Source: Epithemia pelagica (lineage: Eukaryota; Bacillariophyta; Bacillariophyceae; Surirellales; Surirellaceae). Taken from it: a DNA stretch of 64,000 nt. The notes under the pieces are model-generated. The model saw only the letters and a program-made list of their open reading frames with translations. It searched no databases and was not told where the DNA came from. The stretch is taken from contig OX337239.1 in assembly GCA_946965045.2 (NCBI GenBank), positions 1,054,001 to 1,118,000 of the forward strand. The letters run 5' to 3'. The position numbers and the translations under genes are program-made. This document shows, in pieces, positions 20,706 to 32,288 of the stretch. Positions within the stretch are counted from its first letter, which is position 1. The number at the start of each line of letters is the position of its first letter.

Positions 20706-23555
20706 ATGAGTCCTTCCACCACCACAGCAGCAGCAACAGGGAGTAGCAGTGCGGTTGTTCCGGTCCATCGGAATCCTCCTTTACCACACCCACCACCACT
20801 GCCACTCCAGTCCCAACCGTTAACGCAACCACCACCCCTTCGGAGACCACCGCTTCTTGCTTCGTCGTCCACCACTGGGACTACCAACAACACGGCAACA
20901 ACGACAAGCACAATACCAACAACTACAACGTCAACAACAAGCACATTGAACAATTCCACAAGCTTTCCACGCTCATCGTCCCAATCCTCCTTGGAGGCCT
21001 TTTTCCTGACACCCGCCGCTTCCACAACAATACCTCAACCAGAGTCTCAATCCCAATCACTGCAAGAGCAACACTATCTACCTCCGTCAGAGATTGGTAG
21101 TAATAGTAGTAGCAACAACAACACGAGTCATGACACAGCCAATCATCACCATCACCATCCGGAGGGTTCCTTGAGTGAGGAACACCCACCATTGCAAACG
21201 TTGGAGGAAGAAGAAGAAGCAGCAGCGCATCATGCCTTGCCTGGAGATGTTGTCACCTTGGCTTCTTCCGAGGCAGCCGCAGCGGCCTTGGATTCCTTTT
21301 TTGCCACCACTTCGGCTACCGAAGCCGATGCCGCAGCAGCCGTGGCGGCTGTAGAAGCCTCCAATTTGTTCTTGTCCTCCTTTGTTACCGGAGGAGAAGA
21401 AGACGAGGATGAGAACCATCACCAAGACGGAGGAACCCACAACGAGAATCGACCACCTTCATATCAACAGCAACGGCAGCATGGCGAGGAGGAGGATGCG
21501 GCCGCACAGGCCGATGATGAAGGAGAATCCAGCAGCAACAACAACAGACAAACACGGCATTCTACCATTAGTAGTAGCAACAGCAGTAGTGGTTGTGACA
21601 GTGGACGAAGCAGTCCAACGACGGCATCGCATTCCTCTTCGGCAGCCGCAGCGGCAGCCGCCGCTGTGGCCGCGACATGCTCCACAGCCGCCGAACCCTG
21701 GAGTGACATTCCCTCGGGAGGTGGAGGCTATCCGACCGCTTCTTCTTCGTCCACCACGACAACCACAACCACCACGGCCGATTCACCTCTCTTGATGATG
21801 GTGGGTGACACGGATCCGACCCTTACCACAACAACAACAACGGCAGCAGGATCCATGGCTCCCTCTTCTACGGCTGCAACGGCGGCGGCGTTTCCCATTC
21901 CCTTGGCCCCTGCTTCCAGTGGTACAAGCACCACATCCTTGGCAGCGGCCACAAATTCCACAACTACCAATGCAACGACAACAACGACCACAACAGCACG
22001 ACCGTCATCTTCGGCCTTTTTGATGATACCCACTCTGTTTGGGAAACGTGTTGATTTGCCAGCTGCCATGGGAAGCAACAATACCAATGGGAGTACTACT
22101 ACTTCTGCCACTTCTCAACAACAACCTGTAGCACCCTTATCGTCCTCCTCTTCCAACCCACCACCACCGCCCTCTGTTGCGACGAGGCAACAGAGTACGA
22201 GTGGTGTTGGTCCTCCCCTCAACGGATCGGATCGGTCTAATACCTCCTCATCCTCCCTCTTGGGCAAACGTCGTCGACCACCCTCCACTACGACAACTTC
22301 TTCTGCGGCGGCTACTGCTGCTGCGTCCGCCTTTGGTGTGGCCGTTTCGGAAGACGAAAGCGAACGAGAACGTCGTCGACAAGATCGAAATTTACGAGAA
22401 CAACAACGATCGCATCAAATCAATGACCAAATCGCGGAATTGCGGGATTTACTCGTATCGGACAATATCCGATTCAAACCCGACAAGTATTCGACTCTGG
22501 CCCGCGTGGCGCAATACATGCGTGAATTGCAAGACAAGCAACAACAATTGCAACACGAACATGAACAATTGCTTGCCACCATTACGGCCACGGCACAAAT
22601 CATGACCCAGCAATATGTGGGTGTATCGGGTGGTGGGGACTCCCAGACGACTCTTGGTACGGGGACGGTATCGACGGCGGGAGATGCCACGGCTTCTTCC
22701 ACTGGCTCCTCGGCGACCTCCTCGACCAATGTCAACTCGTCCTTGTTTCAACAAATCGACTACCGCCTTATTTTCGTGTCTTCTCAAGTCTTTTGTGCAG
22801 CCATTACCAGTATTGATGGACGGTTTTTGGATTGCAATCAAGGATTTCAAGAGTGTAGTGGCTTTGATCGAGCCGAATTGTTACCCTTGCAACAACAGCA
22901 ACAACTAGCATCTAGTAGTAACGTTGGTGATGATGGCGTTCAACGCAACTTGTCACTCTTCAATGTCTTGGCCCGACAAGATATGGAACGAGTCTTTCAT
23001 TCCATGAGCTCCATGTTGAAACGCCCCGTCGTGTCGCAACCATCACCACCGGCGCTCGTACCCCCGCACGAAGATGAGACTTCTTCCCATCATCATCCTA
23101 TGGATACCTGGACCACACATGTGACACTGTGCCGAAAACCGAGTCAACAGGTACGAAACGACAACAACTCCTAATTATCACAAGTACCGTTTCCTGGTTT
23201 CTCACCCACTGTATGCATTTTCCTGTATTGCTGTTTCGAACAGGTTCAATTGAGTCTTTGTTTGATTCGTACGCCCGACGAAAACCGGCCTCATTTCTTC
23301 AATTGTACCCTGATTCCCCAAGAAACGACTCGCGACAATGAGCTCAGCAACAGCCAGCAGCAGCATAGCATGCCAAGCTCGCCATCCCTGCACCCTCAAG
23401 GTTTACCTCAAGAACCGAACCATCATGCAACCGCCTCGACCGTTTCGACTTCCACGACCGCCACCACAGCTGCCGTCACAGCCACCTCCCTGGCCACGAC
23501 AACAAGTCCCTCGTCAGCTTCGTCCGTGTCGAGTACCAATGCAACCTTTTGTTAG
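20706..23555 (+). CDS. bHLH-PAS transcription factor (2 exons)
   Basis: Exons join(20706..23150, 23244..23555), a 93-nt phase-0 intron; product 918 aa. ATG 20706 is chosen because no earlier in-frame ATG exists. Residues 1-550 are low complexity, rich in Ser, Thr, Gln and Ala, with His and acidic runs, as in activation or flexible regions. The bHLH domain is near residues 550-615: basic region ERERRRQDRNLREQQRSH, helix 1 QINDQIAELRDLL, loop with KPDKYS, helix 2 TLARVAQYMRELQDKQQQL. The PAS domain follows near 680-850 (YRLIFVSSQVFCAAITSIDG, RFLDCNQGFQECSGF) and continues across the intron (VQLSLCLIRTPDENRPHFFN). bHLH-PAS proteins are the class to which the Phaeodactylum rhythm regulator RITMO1 belongs; orthology to it cannot be judged here. 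Expected nuclear, binding E-box-like DNA as a dimer. Confidence 0.87.
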
Positions 23556-24943
23556 CCCGCTGAAAATGTGGAGCAGAGAGGGCGTTCAGGAGAGTCGTGG
23601 CGTAAGAGGGAACAAATGCAAGGCGTGGAGGAGTGATGGAACTGGAGACAGAAGCGATTGGGTTTGGTTGTGAATTGAGGTGAGGTGAGGTGAGATGAGG
23701 TCATGTGGCAACTGCGATCGAACGGAAGGTCGACCATGGGGGAGAAATGCTCCAGCTGGACATGGAACAACGGTGTGAACACTTGCTCACAAGAGGAGGT
23801 TCTGCACGAAATGCTCCGGCTGGGTGTAAACAAGAGCACAAGATGTTCGACACGAAAACAAGACGAAAAGGAATGAAGGTAGATCCAAGAGAGGGGGGGG
23901 GGGGGGGGGGGGGGGTACAAAGATCAACCATTCAGGACATTTGTACTGCAAGAGAAAGGAAGGAACAAATAAGAAAGCAGCGTCCACAAACGAAACAAAA
24001 ACAGAAAACGATACATGATGAAGAGGTAACGAATTCAAGTGTGCCATTCCCCTTGCGCACAAGCAGCATCGTTGGAGTCGTCCATTCTCTCATGAATCCG
24101 GCATTCATGGGTGATGAATGATCGTCCAAAGGAGACAAACCAAGAGGGGGGAAGAACCAACCAAGACCGCCTACTACAAGCCCAAAATTAAGAAACAAAC
24201 AAAAAAGTAACCAGAATCCAGTCAACCAAACATTCACTCTTGTCATTGTTGTTGTTGTTGTCAGAATTACCTACAACTACAAGCAACTCCTGGGACAACA
24301 ACCTACAAACAAATTTCCCCGAAACAAAAGAGAGAATCCCAAAGTTTCGGAACTGTATGTTTTTTGTTGGGACTCACAACACACGCGTCAAAACGAAACG
24401 AACAAAACTCTGTGTTGGTCCGTACTCACACAAAGAAGAAGAAGAAAAAACGCACACGGAATTATAGAAAGCCGAATCCTAAAATGTTGATCAACTCTTA
24501 CTGTAATGAAGTGGAATTGATTGGTCCAAACCTCTACGTGTATTTGTAAGTGAACGTATCTACCTAGTAGGGCGACCATTCGAGTTGGAGTAGGTTTCCT
24601 GTTTGCTAGATGAGGAACAAGGATGCAACGACGCTGGAGCAATTCGTTGTTGACTATCGGAAGCATGATACTCGTGTCGTACTCTCGATCCATACATCAT
24701 TGCCGGTGGAGATGAAACCATTGGAGAGGAGACACGAGATTGTGCCGGAAACGAGCATGATTTCCACTGACCTTTCTTGTTTGTGTCATTGATTTCTCCC
24801 ATCAACCCTTATCCACCTGCGACATCATGAACTCTCATGTGTCTGTGGATCGACCGTTGTTGGTGTCCTTGAGGTTTTTTCTCCATTACGCCATGCTACC
24901 CCACGTTCCAGTTGTGTATGGTTGTATTTGTTGGTTCTGATTG
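23556..24943. other. Intergenic between convergent bHLH-PAS and prenyltransferase genes
   Basis: About 1.4 kb with no supported gene. It contains a GAGGT pentamer run near 23676-23700, a 23-G homopolymer (23893-23915) and A-rich stretches around 23960-24200 and 24420-24460. ORFs of 60-138 codons on both strands are low-complexity and look accidental. Confidence 0.5.
23893..23915 (+). repeat. 23-nt poly-G homopolymer
   Basis: An uninterrupted run of G follows GAGA in the 3' flank of the bHLH-PAS gene. It is prone to slippage and could form a quadruplex in DNA or in a long 3' UTR. The exact length should be treated as uncertain. Confidence 0.8.
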
Positions 24944-26491
24944 TTATTTTCCAAACCGTCGTTGTCGTTGTGTGGCATAGGTTCGGACAATCCGCACCAA
25001 ATCGTGTCGTTGCAATTCGGGCCAGGTTTTTGGGACAAAAAAGAGTTCGGTATAGGCCAATTGCCACAACAAGAAATTACTCAATCGAACTTCTCCCGAC
25101 GTTCGAATCAACAGATCCGGGTCGGGGACAGCCTCTGAGGAATCGTGGTGGTTGGTGGTGGTGGCATTCTCGTTTTGGTTGGGCGATGATCCTGTGAACC
25201 AGGAATGGGAGAGTTGGGTCAGGCGTTGCGCAAAGACCGATTCGGATATGTCCTCGGGAGTCATGACGGATGATGGACGACAACAGTCGTGTGCCAAGGC
25301 TTGACAGGTTTGGACAATTTCTTGTCGACTTCCATAGGACAAGCAAATGCGCAATCGCAATCCTCCCCGGCCCTGTTGGGTGTTGTCTTGCGTAGCGGTT
25401 TGCAATTCCCGCATGGCCCGTCGTACGGGGGCCGGCAACAAGTAGGGATCCGTCACGAGAAATTCCACTTGTACCGAGGGTGGTTGTTTTTGTTTGGATC
25501 GTGGTTGTTTGGATCGTGGCGCCTCCTCATTCTTGTCGTCCTTGTCGTCGTCTGCCGGTGTCACGGATGCTGGTTGATATTCGTGTTGCAAGGCTTTACA
25601 TTGTTGGACAAAGAGGGTCATGAGATGGGAGACTTCGGTGGGACTCCGATGCCAATTTTCCGTCGAAAAGGCATAAAGGGTGACCATGGGAATACCCGCT
25701 TCCAAACACCATTGACAAAAGGTTCGAACTTGTTGGGCACCGGCCACATGACCCGACAAGGCCAGGGACATGGAGGAGGACGACAATGAGTGGTGGTCGT
25801 CGTCATGTTGTGGTGATTGCGATTGTGGATGTTGTCGACGGCCATAACGTCGATTGCCATCCATAATGACGGCAATGTGACGAGGACAGGACGATGGAGG
25901 TGGAAAGTCGGCTTGCTCGTCGTCAGTGTCTTGATTCTTGTCGAGGAGGAGGATGTTGGCAGGTTGGTTCCTCACAGCAGTCTCCTTGTCCTGTTCCTCC
26001 TTTTGGAGGAGGCCGGTCGATTCCTCCGGTTGGATTAGAGTGTTGGTCGTACTCCACGAAGAAGACGAAGACGGTGCAAACAAGAGATAGCCCAACAAGA
26101 GACCAACACTCAATGGAAGGAGTACCAAGAGTGTGGTTTGTGCCCCATAGGTATGTGCCATTCGCAAGACAATGAGTTTGATCCATTTCAAGACTTTGGA
26201 CAGTAACGCCACGGGACACTCCGTCTCCGCGGCGGATTGGTCCAATGCAGCTGCTCCTGTTGTTAAACAACAAGAGGGCAGTGGTGCTGCTGCTTGTTGT
26301 GTCTGCTTGGTGGTATCGTAATAGGGATGACATCCATCCATGAGTAACAAACTAAAATTGTTGACCATCTTGTCATACAACTCCTTGGTGGTGGTGGTGG
26401 TTGTATCTGCGGGGGGCGGAGACGAATACCCATTATACTCTTGTGGATGAGTTCCAGATACCACCATGGAAAACCAATTGGTCAGAGGTTC

Positions 26492-26559
<68 letters not shown>

Positions 26560-26584
26560 CTTGTTGCAATATCATCATCATCAT
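24944..26584 (-). CDS. cis-prenyltransferase (undecaprenyl/dehydrodolichyl diphosphate synthase family), membrane-anchored
   Basis: Adds isopentenyl units in cis to a farnesyl-type primer to make dolichol/polyprenol diphosphate. The start is ATG 26584 (MMMMILQQE); the frame is open further upstream but has no ATG there. Product 546 aa. After a poly-Gln tract comes an N-terminal region with a TM helix (LLVLLPLSVGLLLGYLLF, about 155-175). The catalytic domain follows: HIAVIMDGNRRYGRR with the catalytic Asp and Asn-Arg-Arg, then GHVAGAQQVRTFCQWCLEAG, VTLYAFSTENWHRSPTEV, LRLRICLSYGSRQEIV, and DPDLLIRTSGEVRLSNFLLW with QLAYTELFFVPKTWPE. All signature regions of the family are present, so it should be active. 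Asp/Lys-rich and Ser-rich insertions separate the motifs and lengthen the protein well beyond the usual 250-330 residues. Probably ER-bound. Divergently arranged with the repeat-protein gene at 27084. Confidence 0.9.
26492..26559. repeat. (TTG/CAA)n microsatellite encoding poly-Gln
   Basis: About 68 nt of perfect trinucleotide repeat lie within the first codons of the cis-prenyltransferase; on the minus strand they read CAA and encode a run of more than twenty Gln after MMMMILQQE. The length is probably polymorphic. Confidence 0.9.
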
Positions 26585-27083
26585 GGTCCTCGTTTGCTTG
26601 GCTGTATTGGCTCTATCTGGACAATATTCGGCCCAAGAAACACGCGACGTGTCGTCATTGTCTGTCCATGGTCCTCGATCATAACGCGACCCAAGTGCTC
26701 TACTGAAAAAGCGACCTAAATGCTTGCAGTCTCCACAGACTGAGTCCCATTTCTCAATGTCTGACTCCCGGGAGGGTCTTTGATTAGTACACAAAAGTCC
26801 GTAGTGAAAGGGGCAAGACTGACTACACTAGAATGACAGCTGTTTTCTACTATGGTCACTTTTTGTTGGCATTGGTTTTTCGTCCCACGCACAAAGAAAG
26901 ATCGAAAATCTTTTGGCTCATCTCATCGAGAGGAGGAATCTTGGGTCTGTAATAAGCACACGCTGTTGTTGTTGCTTCGTTTGACTTGTGTGCGTTGTCG
27001 CTCTGGTCATCCTCTCCAGTTCTGGACGAGTGCATTTGACCGATTCGCAAAATCCATTCCAACAACGTGTGTTCATCATCATC
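26585..27083. other. Divergent promoter region between prenyltransferase and repeat-protein gene
   Basis: About 500 bases between divergent start codons. The minus-strand frame upstream of the prenyltransferase ATG stays open for 70 codons without an ATG, which may be leader sequence or an unrecognised upstream exon. No other feature is supported. Confidence 0.45.
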
Positions 27084-29653
27084 ATGTCGTCCAATGGATA
27101 CGAACCCATTCCCGATGTGGAAGCTCCGAGCAGCACCACTACGACCAAGCCGCCGACGACGGCCGCCGACTATGAAAATCTTCCCGAGGATCAAGGCCAA
27201 CTCATGGCCAATTTTGATGCGGCCGCTGCCACGGCCAATTTGGACTCTGACATGCCAGCCTTGGTAGACCAAGATGAATTGGTGACGCAAGGCAGTTCCA
27301 TGCTGCAAAGCATGATTCAACCAACGGTCGCGTCCCTCTGTACCATGGCGACGGGTTTGTTGTTGAATTATCAAGCCCACTACAGTAGTGCCTCTTTCCC
27401 TATCTCAATGCCGTGATTCAATTTGGGGTAACGATGCAACCCATTCAACAACGGTTGCAAAAATCGGTCCAACTCGTCTTTGACAAAAAGGACACAACCG
27501 AAGATTAAATTCAAGAGGGCTTTGATTCCTTGACGAAACGAGTCGATACGACGGTCGATACCTTGCAAGAACAAGTCGTGAGTGCCTTGGATCCCATTCG
27601 TCCCACCTTGGATCAAGCCAGTGCGCAAATGGCACCCCTGAAACGATTGGATCCCAACTTGGAAGATATTCCCGATGTGAGTGACTTGGATGCCGAATTT
27701 GATGAAGCCCAAGGCAAGGTGGCGGCGCGGGTTGCCGAGGCCAAGAATCAAGTGGCAGATTTGGATCAATATACACCCAAACTCTTGCATTCGGCCCAAA
27801 ACTTTTATTGTCAAGTCATTCTTCCCATTCTCGTCCTGGCCCTGGTCCTCCAATTGACCATGGCCTTTGTCACCATTCATGCCACACAAATTCAACAAGA
27901 ACAACAACAACAACCGGAAGCAACGGCAGCGTCCATCGTGACTGACTTGGAGGACCAGAATCGTCGTCTTGGTCGTACCGCGTATTTGAGACACGTGACT
28001 GCTCCAGTAGCAGTCGCGTCGTCGTCCTCGTCCTCGTCATCCTTTGGTTTGCCCCGGCCCGAATCGTTTGGGAAACGGTCCCTGGCAGAAGAAGAAGGAC
28101 AACCACCACAAGTCGATACGGCCTTTCCCACTCCCTTGAACGATCAAATCACGGATGCCGTGACCAAGGAACAAGCCTCTGCTCAAGTCGATGCGGCCAA
28201 AGAAGAAGCCTCTGCTCAAGTTGATGCCGCAAAGGTAGAAGCCTCTGCTCAAGTCGATGCGGCCAAAGAAGAAGCCTCTGCTCAAGTTGATGCTGCCAAA
28301 GAGCAAGTCGTAGATCAAGTTGATGCTGCCAAGGAACAAGCTTCTGTTCAAGTTGATGCTGCCAAAGAGCAAGTCTCGGATCAAGTTGATGCTGCCAAAG
28401 AGCAAGTCGTAGATCAAGTTGATGCTGCCAAAGAGCAAGTCTCGGATCAAGTTGATGCTGCCAAAGAGCAAGTCGCGGATCAAGTCGATGCTGCCAAAGA
28501 GCAAGTCGCGGATCAAGTCGATGCTGCCAAGGAACAAGCCTCTGCTCAAGTTGATGCCGCAAAGGAACAAGCCTCTGCTCAAGTTGATGCCGCAAAGGAA
28601 CAAGCGCAAGCTGCTGCTGATCAAGTTTCGGACCAAGTTGATGCTGCGAAGGAACAAGCATCGGCGCAAGTTGATGCCGCAAAGGAACAAGCATCGGCGC
28701 AAGTTGATGCCGCAAAGGAACAAGCATCGGCGCAAGTTGATGCCGCAAAGGAACAGGCACAAGCTGCTGCTGATCAAGTTTCGGACCAAGTGGATGCTGC
28801 CAAGGAACAAGCCACGGCGCAAGTCGATGCCGCAAAGGAACAGGCACAAGCTGCTGCCGACCAAGCCACAGCGCAAGTCGATGCGGCAAAACAGCAAGCC
28901 GCAGACGAAGCCGCCAAACTGGAGGCTCAAGCCACGGCTGCCAAAGACGAAGCGGTCGCACAAGCGCAACAAGTCGCCGATCAAGTCAATGGCCAAGTCA
29001 ATGCCGCCAAGGAGCAAGCTACGGCGCAGTTGGATGCCGCCAAAGAAGAGGTGGCCAAGATTCAAGCTCAGGCGGATGCCACCAAGGCAGCGGCCGAAGC
29101 CAAGGTGGCCGAGGTCCAACAACAGTATGATGCATTCCACAAGGATTTGGATGACAAATTGGCCACGGACGTCAAACCAATTATTACCAGTGTCATTGTG
29201 TCCTACCTCCTTTCATTTTTACAACTTGCCTTGGTCTTTCTACTCACCAGCCCCAAGGTGAAGGCGTGGGTCGTGAACAAAATGGTCTCGGCCGCCAAGG
29301 ACGATGCCACGCGTCGATTGCGGGCTACTGGTGTACCGGATATGCTCCACGACGTGTTGGTCGTTCGCATGGGCAAGATCAAAAATCGTTTGCTCAAACT
29401 GTTTACCGTCGTGGCAAAGATTCAAACACTATTGGATCGACTCCAAGGAGTCAAGGGTGTGGGCAAGGCGGCCGAAAAAGTTTCCGGTGTCATGTCCAGT
29501 TTGACGGGCAGTGGTGGTGGCAGTGCCGCGGTGGACAAAAAGGTAGAAAAGGTTACCGGTGCCGTATCCGGATTTGTCGGTGGATTGGGCGGCAGCACTG
29601 ATGATGACAGTAAGAAAAAGTTTGGTGGATTTGGACGCTTTGGACGAAAATAG
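27084..29653 (+). CDS. Membrane protein with 11-residue amphipathic repeat array (apolipoprotein/LEA-like); intron or frameshift near 27.4-27.5 kb
   Basis: The N-terminal part begins MSSNGYEPIPDVEAP at ATG 27084 and its frame stops at 27414-27416. The rest lies in another frame, open from just after a TAA at about 27506 to 29653. A GT-AG intron of about 27384-27513 would join ...LNYQAHY to GFDSLTKRVDTTV in frame. However, the intervening bases also look coding (PYLNAVIQFGVTMQPIQQRL), so a frameshift plus stop in a damaged gene is the alternative. Features in order: helical region with coiled-coil character, TM helix ILPILVLALVLQLTMAFVTI, then about twenty QVDAAKEQASA-type 11-residue repeats (roughly 28166-28905) forming long amphipathic helices. 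A coiled region, a second TM helix (IITSVIVSYLLSFLQLALVF) and a Gly/Lys-rich C-terminus follow. Such 11-mers occur in apolipoproteins, group 3 LEA proteins and lipid-droplet coat proteins. Function unknown; membrane shaping or lipid binding is inference. Confidence 0.65.
28166..28905 (+). repeat. 33-nt tandem repeat array encoding QVDAAKEQASA-type 11-mers
   Basis: Roughly twenty in-frame units of 33 nt, with variants ending ASA, VAD, VSD and VVD and a few longer units carrying an AQAAAD insert. Neighbouring units are nearly identical at the DNA level, which points to recent unequal exchange. Because 33 is divisible by three, antisense and shifted frames also remain open and produce long spurious ORFs. 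Confidence 0.9.
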
Positions 29654-30026
29654 ACAAGAAATAATACAAATATACAGTCATATACATTGACGAAATCCAT
29701 CCCTTTCTTTTGTTCAGTACTATGGACGATTCCCCTCGTTTGACAAGAGACAAGGGCGAGGTTCCCAGGATGCACTCTGCCACAGCAAACGATCGTATTT
29801 ATCATCTTCTTGAGTGAAAGCAAAAACCAATTCCTTCTAGAGTGTTGGAAACTACCGTAATTACGGTAGACTAGGAACCGAACCTAAGACCCATACAAAC
29901 GCCATAAAAACATGAACGAACTCATTTAAAGTTCGCCGAGTAGAGATGAAGGAATATGCACTACAAATATCCGAACGAAGGGTTCGTTCGTTCCGAATCT
30001 CCGTATTATGAAAAGTCCCATTGATT
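29654..30026. other. Intergenic between convergent genes, with an 18-bp perfect palindrome
   Basis: 3' flanks of the repeat-protein gene and VSR D. The perfect palindrome CTACCGTAATTACGGTAG lies at 29852-29869, and CGAACGAAGGGTTCGTTCG (8-bp arms, 3-nt spacer) lies near 29973-29992. No gene is seen. Confidence 0.6.
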
Positions 30027-32288
30027 TCAATGGTGCGGCATGCCTGCCTCACCAGCAGCTTCACTGGCACCCCCGGGGAACGAGGCCGAAGGCGGCGACA
30101 AGGCCATGTGAGTGTCTTGTTCTGGTTGCTGTTGCATTTGGGGAATCTCAACCATGGTATCTTCGTCGCCGCTGCTGTCCAAGAGCATGTAATCCGATAT
30201 GATACCTCGCACTTGATCCTTCAAGACGGCACGAGACCTCTTGTAGTGCCAAATTCCGACGAGGGCGGTTACTGCCACAAGGCCGAGAATGGAGGAAAGA
30301 AACATCAATACCGAGACTCCCTGGTTGGTACTTGATTTTCCACCATTGCGAAACTTGGTGCTATGTTGGACGGCGGCTTCTCGGAGCAAGGAGTCGGGAC
30401 ACACACCATTGTTGGCCACGCAGCCACTGAAATCAGTGCATTCCAAAGAACCGCATCGGTGACACAATCGACGTTCATGGGAATCTTTGGGCATTTCGGA
30501 ATACTTGAGGTGATTGCACACGACTTGGAAGAGTGCATCGCCCGTTAGGGGTCGCACGTCAAAGGGTGCACGATCTACATTGATGGTGGGCAACACATGG
30601 ATTCCATAGTGCCTCTGAACTTCCAATTCTTCCTCCAATAAGCGATTGATCCCCTTGCCTTCCAGTCCACCGGAATGTTTCATGCAATTATTAACAGCAG
30701 TTTCGTCAATTCCAACTTTCTTGTAGATTTGCTTGGCACATTGACTATCATGGAACCGTTGGTCCGGTAGGCAGTTTTCATAGAATTCCTGAATATACCG
30801 CCACCAAAAAACTCCTTTTCCGGTCCCATCGTCTTGGGACCAGATACAGAGTTGCCGCAAGGACTCTGTCACCACGTCGGCTCCCGTCACTCGGTGGTAA
30901 CTCTCATCCTCATCATCGGGATCAATGGCGCAATACCGACCTTGGTTGGTACACAAATTAAAGCAATTGCTCTTGTGCGACTGTTCATTCTCCATTTGTT
31001 CCGATTCCTGGCAGCCCGTCTTGACGCCATCAATCAAGGACATGTGCAAGGTAAAGTTCAAGTGTTTGGAAAATGCCAAGGCCACTGGTTGGAATCGGGT
31101 GATCAAATTGACCGACATGGTGTCTGCCGGATTCATCCACAATTCCAAGTCTACCGTAGAGGATTCCAGGCGATACCCAGCCGGACTGAAACCGGGAGCC
31201 GTTTCCGTTTGCGGTGGATACTGCATTTCGACCTGTATCGTTTGATTGCCTTGCATAATGGTCCGCTTAAACAGATCGGCATCGCGTTTCCAAAGTAAGA
31301 CACTGGGAATGGTAATGTCATGACCCCCACTCCCATCGTTGCGCATAATAGGTTCTCGTCTGCAGGTAATCCATGTATGAACAGCAACATAGTAGATGTA
31401 TAGACACATGTATGAACAGCAACATAGTAGATGTATAGACACAAACACAAGATGCACACACATGAGAACGGGCATGGTTTGACGACAGAACGACAAAGAC
31501 AGTACAGAGACCAGTGTTCGTACCTTTGACAGGCAAGGGTTGGGTCGGCTTCTCCTTGCTCTTCCCATTCCTCCAGACAGGCATAATCCTTACAGACACA
31601 TTTAGTGTCAGCAATAATGACACCCGCCGCACCCATGTGTTGAGCATTGCGAACCTGAGAGGAAAGAAAACGAAAAAGTACAGAATCAAGTATGAGAAAA
31701 ATAGACCAGCAACAAACAAGCGGCAAACGACACAAGGAAATGGGTGTACGCTCGTTCTTTCGATAGCAAAAGCAAACCCAAACATACCTTTCGGACAAAG
31801 TTGCATTCGCCTCCACGGTTGACCATGAGGAGAAAGGGATGTGAGGAATCAAAGGGCTTTGTTGGATAGTACTGAATGGGTGGTGATAATCGATCGTCTT
31901 GAGGATTGCAAAAGTCCGAGTCCGCATAGTACAAGGGTTGTATAATGGATCGCCCATGAACCCGTTTACCAAACATGGCTTCTTCGTGGTTGAATCCCTG
32001 TGGACTGACACGGCGCAAGGATTCTGGTGACTACATAGAGAGACAAGTTGCACGGAAAGGAAAAATGAGATCCACGCATCGTCAAAGAACACAATAGCAG
32101 ACACGAGAGGTCGATTAGAATATGTTGCTCAAGTGACATCCCAAAACCAGTACGGCCACCCCAAAACTTACATGGACAATCAAGCGACTATTGGCAAGGA
32201 CAGTCGTAGATGACATGAGACAAATCATGCATACGAAGTAGACCGGGCTGGTCCTCCAGTGGCACGAAGAAGGACTTTTGGATGCCAT
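30027..32288 (-). CDS. Vacuolar sorting receptor-like protein, copy D (4 exons)
   Basis: Exons complement(join(30027..31359, 31524..31654, 31788..32030, 32172..32288)), introns 164, 133 and 141 nt, phases 0, 0 and 2; product 607 aa, the shortest of the five. The ATG at 32288 gives a leader with VYFVCMICLMSSTTVLA and the conserved SRLIVH before intron 1. PA domain: MFGKRVHGRSIIQPLYYADS, FLLMVNRGGECNFVRK, VRNAQHMGAAGVIIADTKCV, with a longer Cys/acid-rich loop (EEWEEQGEADP) than its paralogues. Central part: REPIMRNDGSGGHDITIPSV, LCTNQGRYCAIDPDD, GVFWWRYIQEFYENC, CMKHSGGL, HVLPTINVD. A Cys-rich segment, a TM helix (VLMFLSSILGLVAVTALVGIW) and a tail with SDYMLL near the sorting-signal position follow. 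Intron 3 contains a 35-bp tandem duplication. Head to head with copy E. Confidence 0.86.
31372..31441. repeat. 35-bp tandem duplication in intron 3 of VSR D
   Basis: Two adjacent copies of a unit starting CATGTATGAACAGCAACATA at 31372 and 31407. They sit next to the splice acceptor but do not change the coding sequence. Confidence 0.8.

Noticed and set aside
28166-28905. Regular repeat array as a possible CRISPR
   Set aside because: Units are contiguous, in frame and without unique spacers; the context is a eukaryotic coding exon.
28037-29140. Long minus-strand and shifted-frame ORFs over the 11-mer repeat (also 28149-28961 and 28419-29261)
   Set aside because: A 33-nt repeat keeps every frame open; the translations are simple repeats of Leu/Arg/Gln and carry no independent signal.
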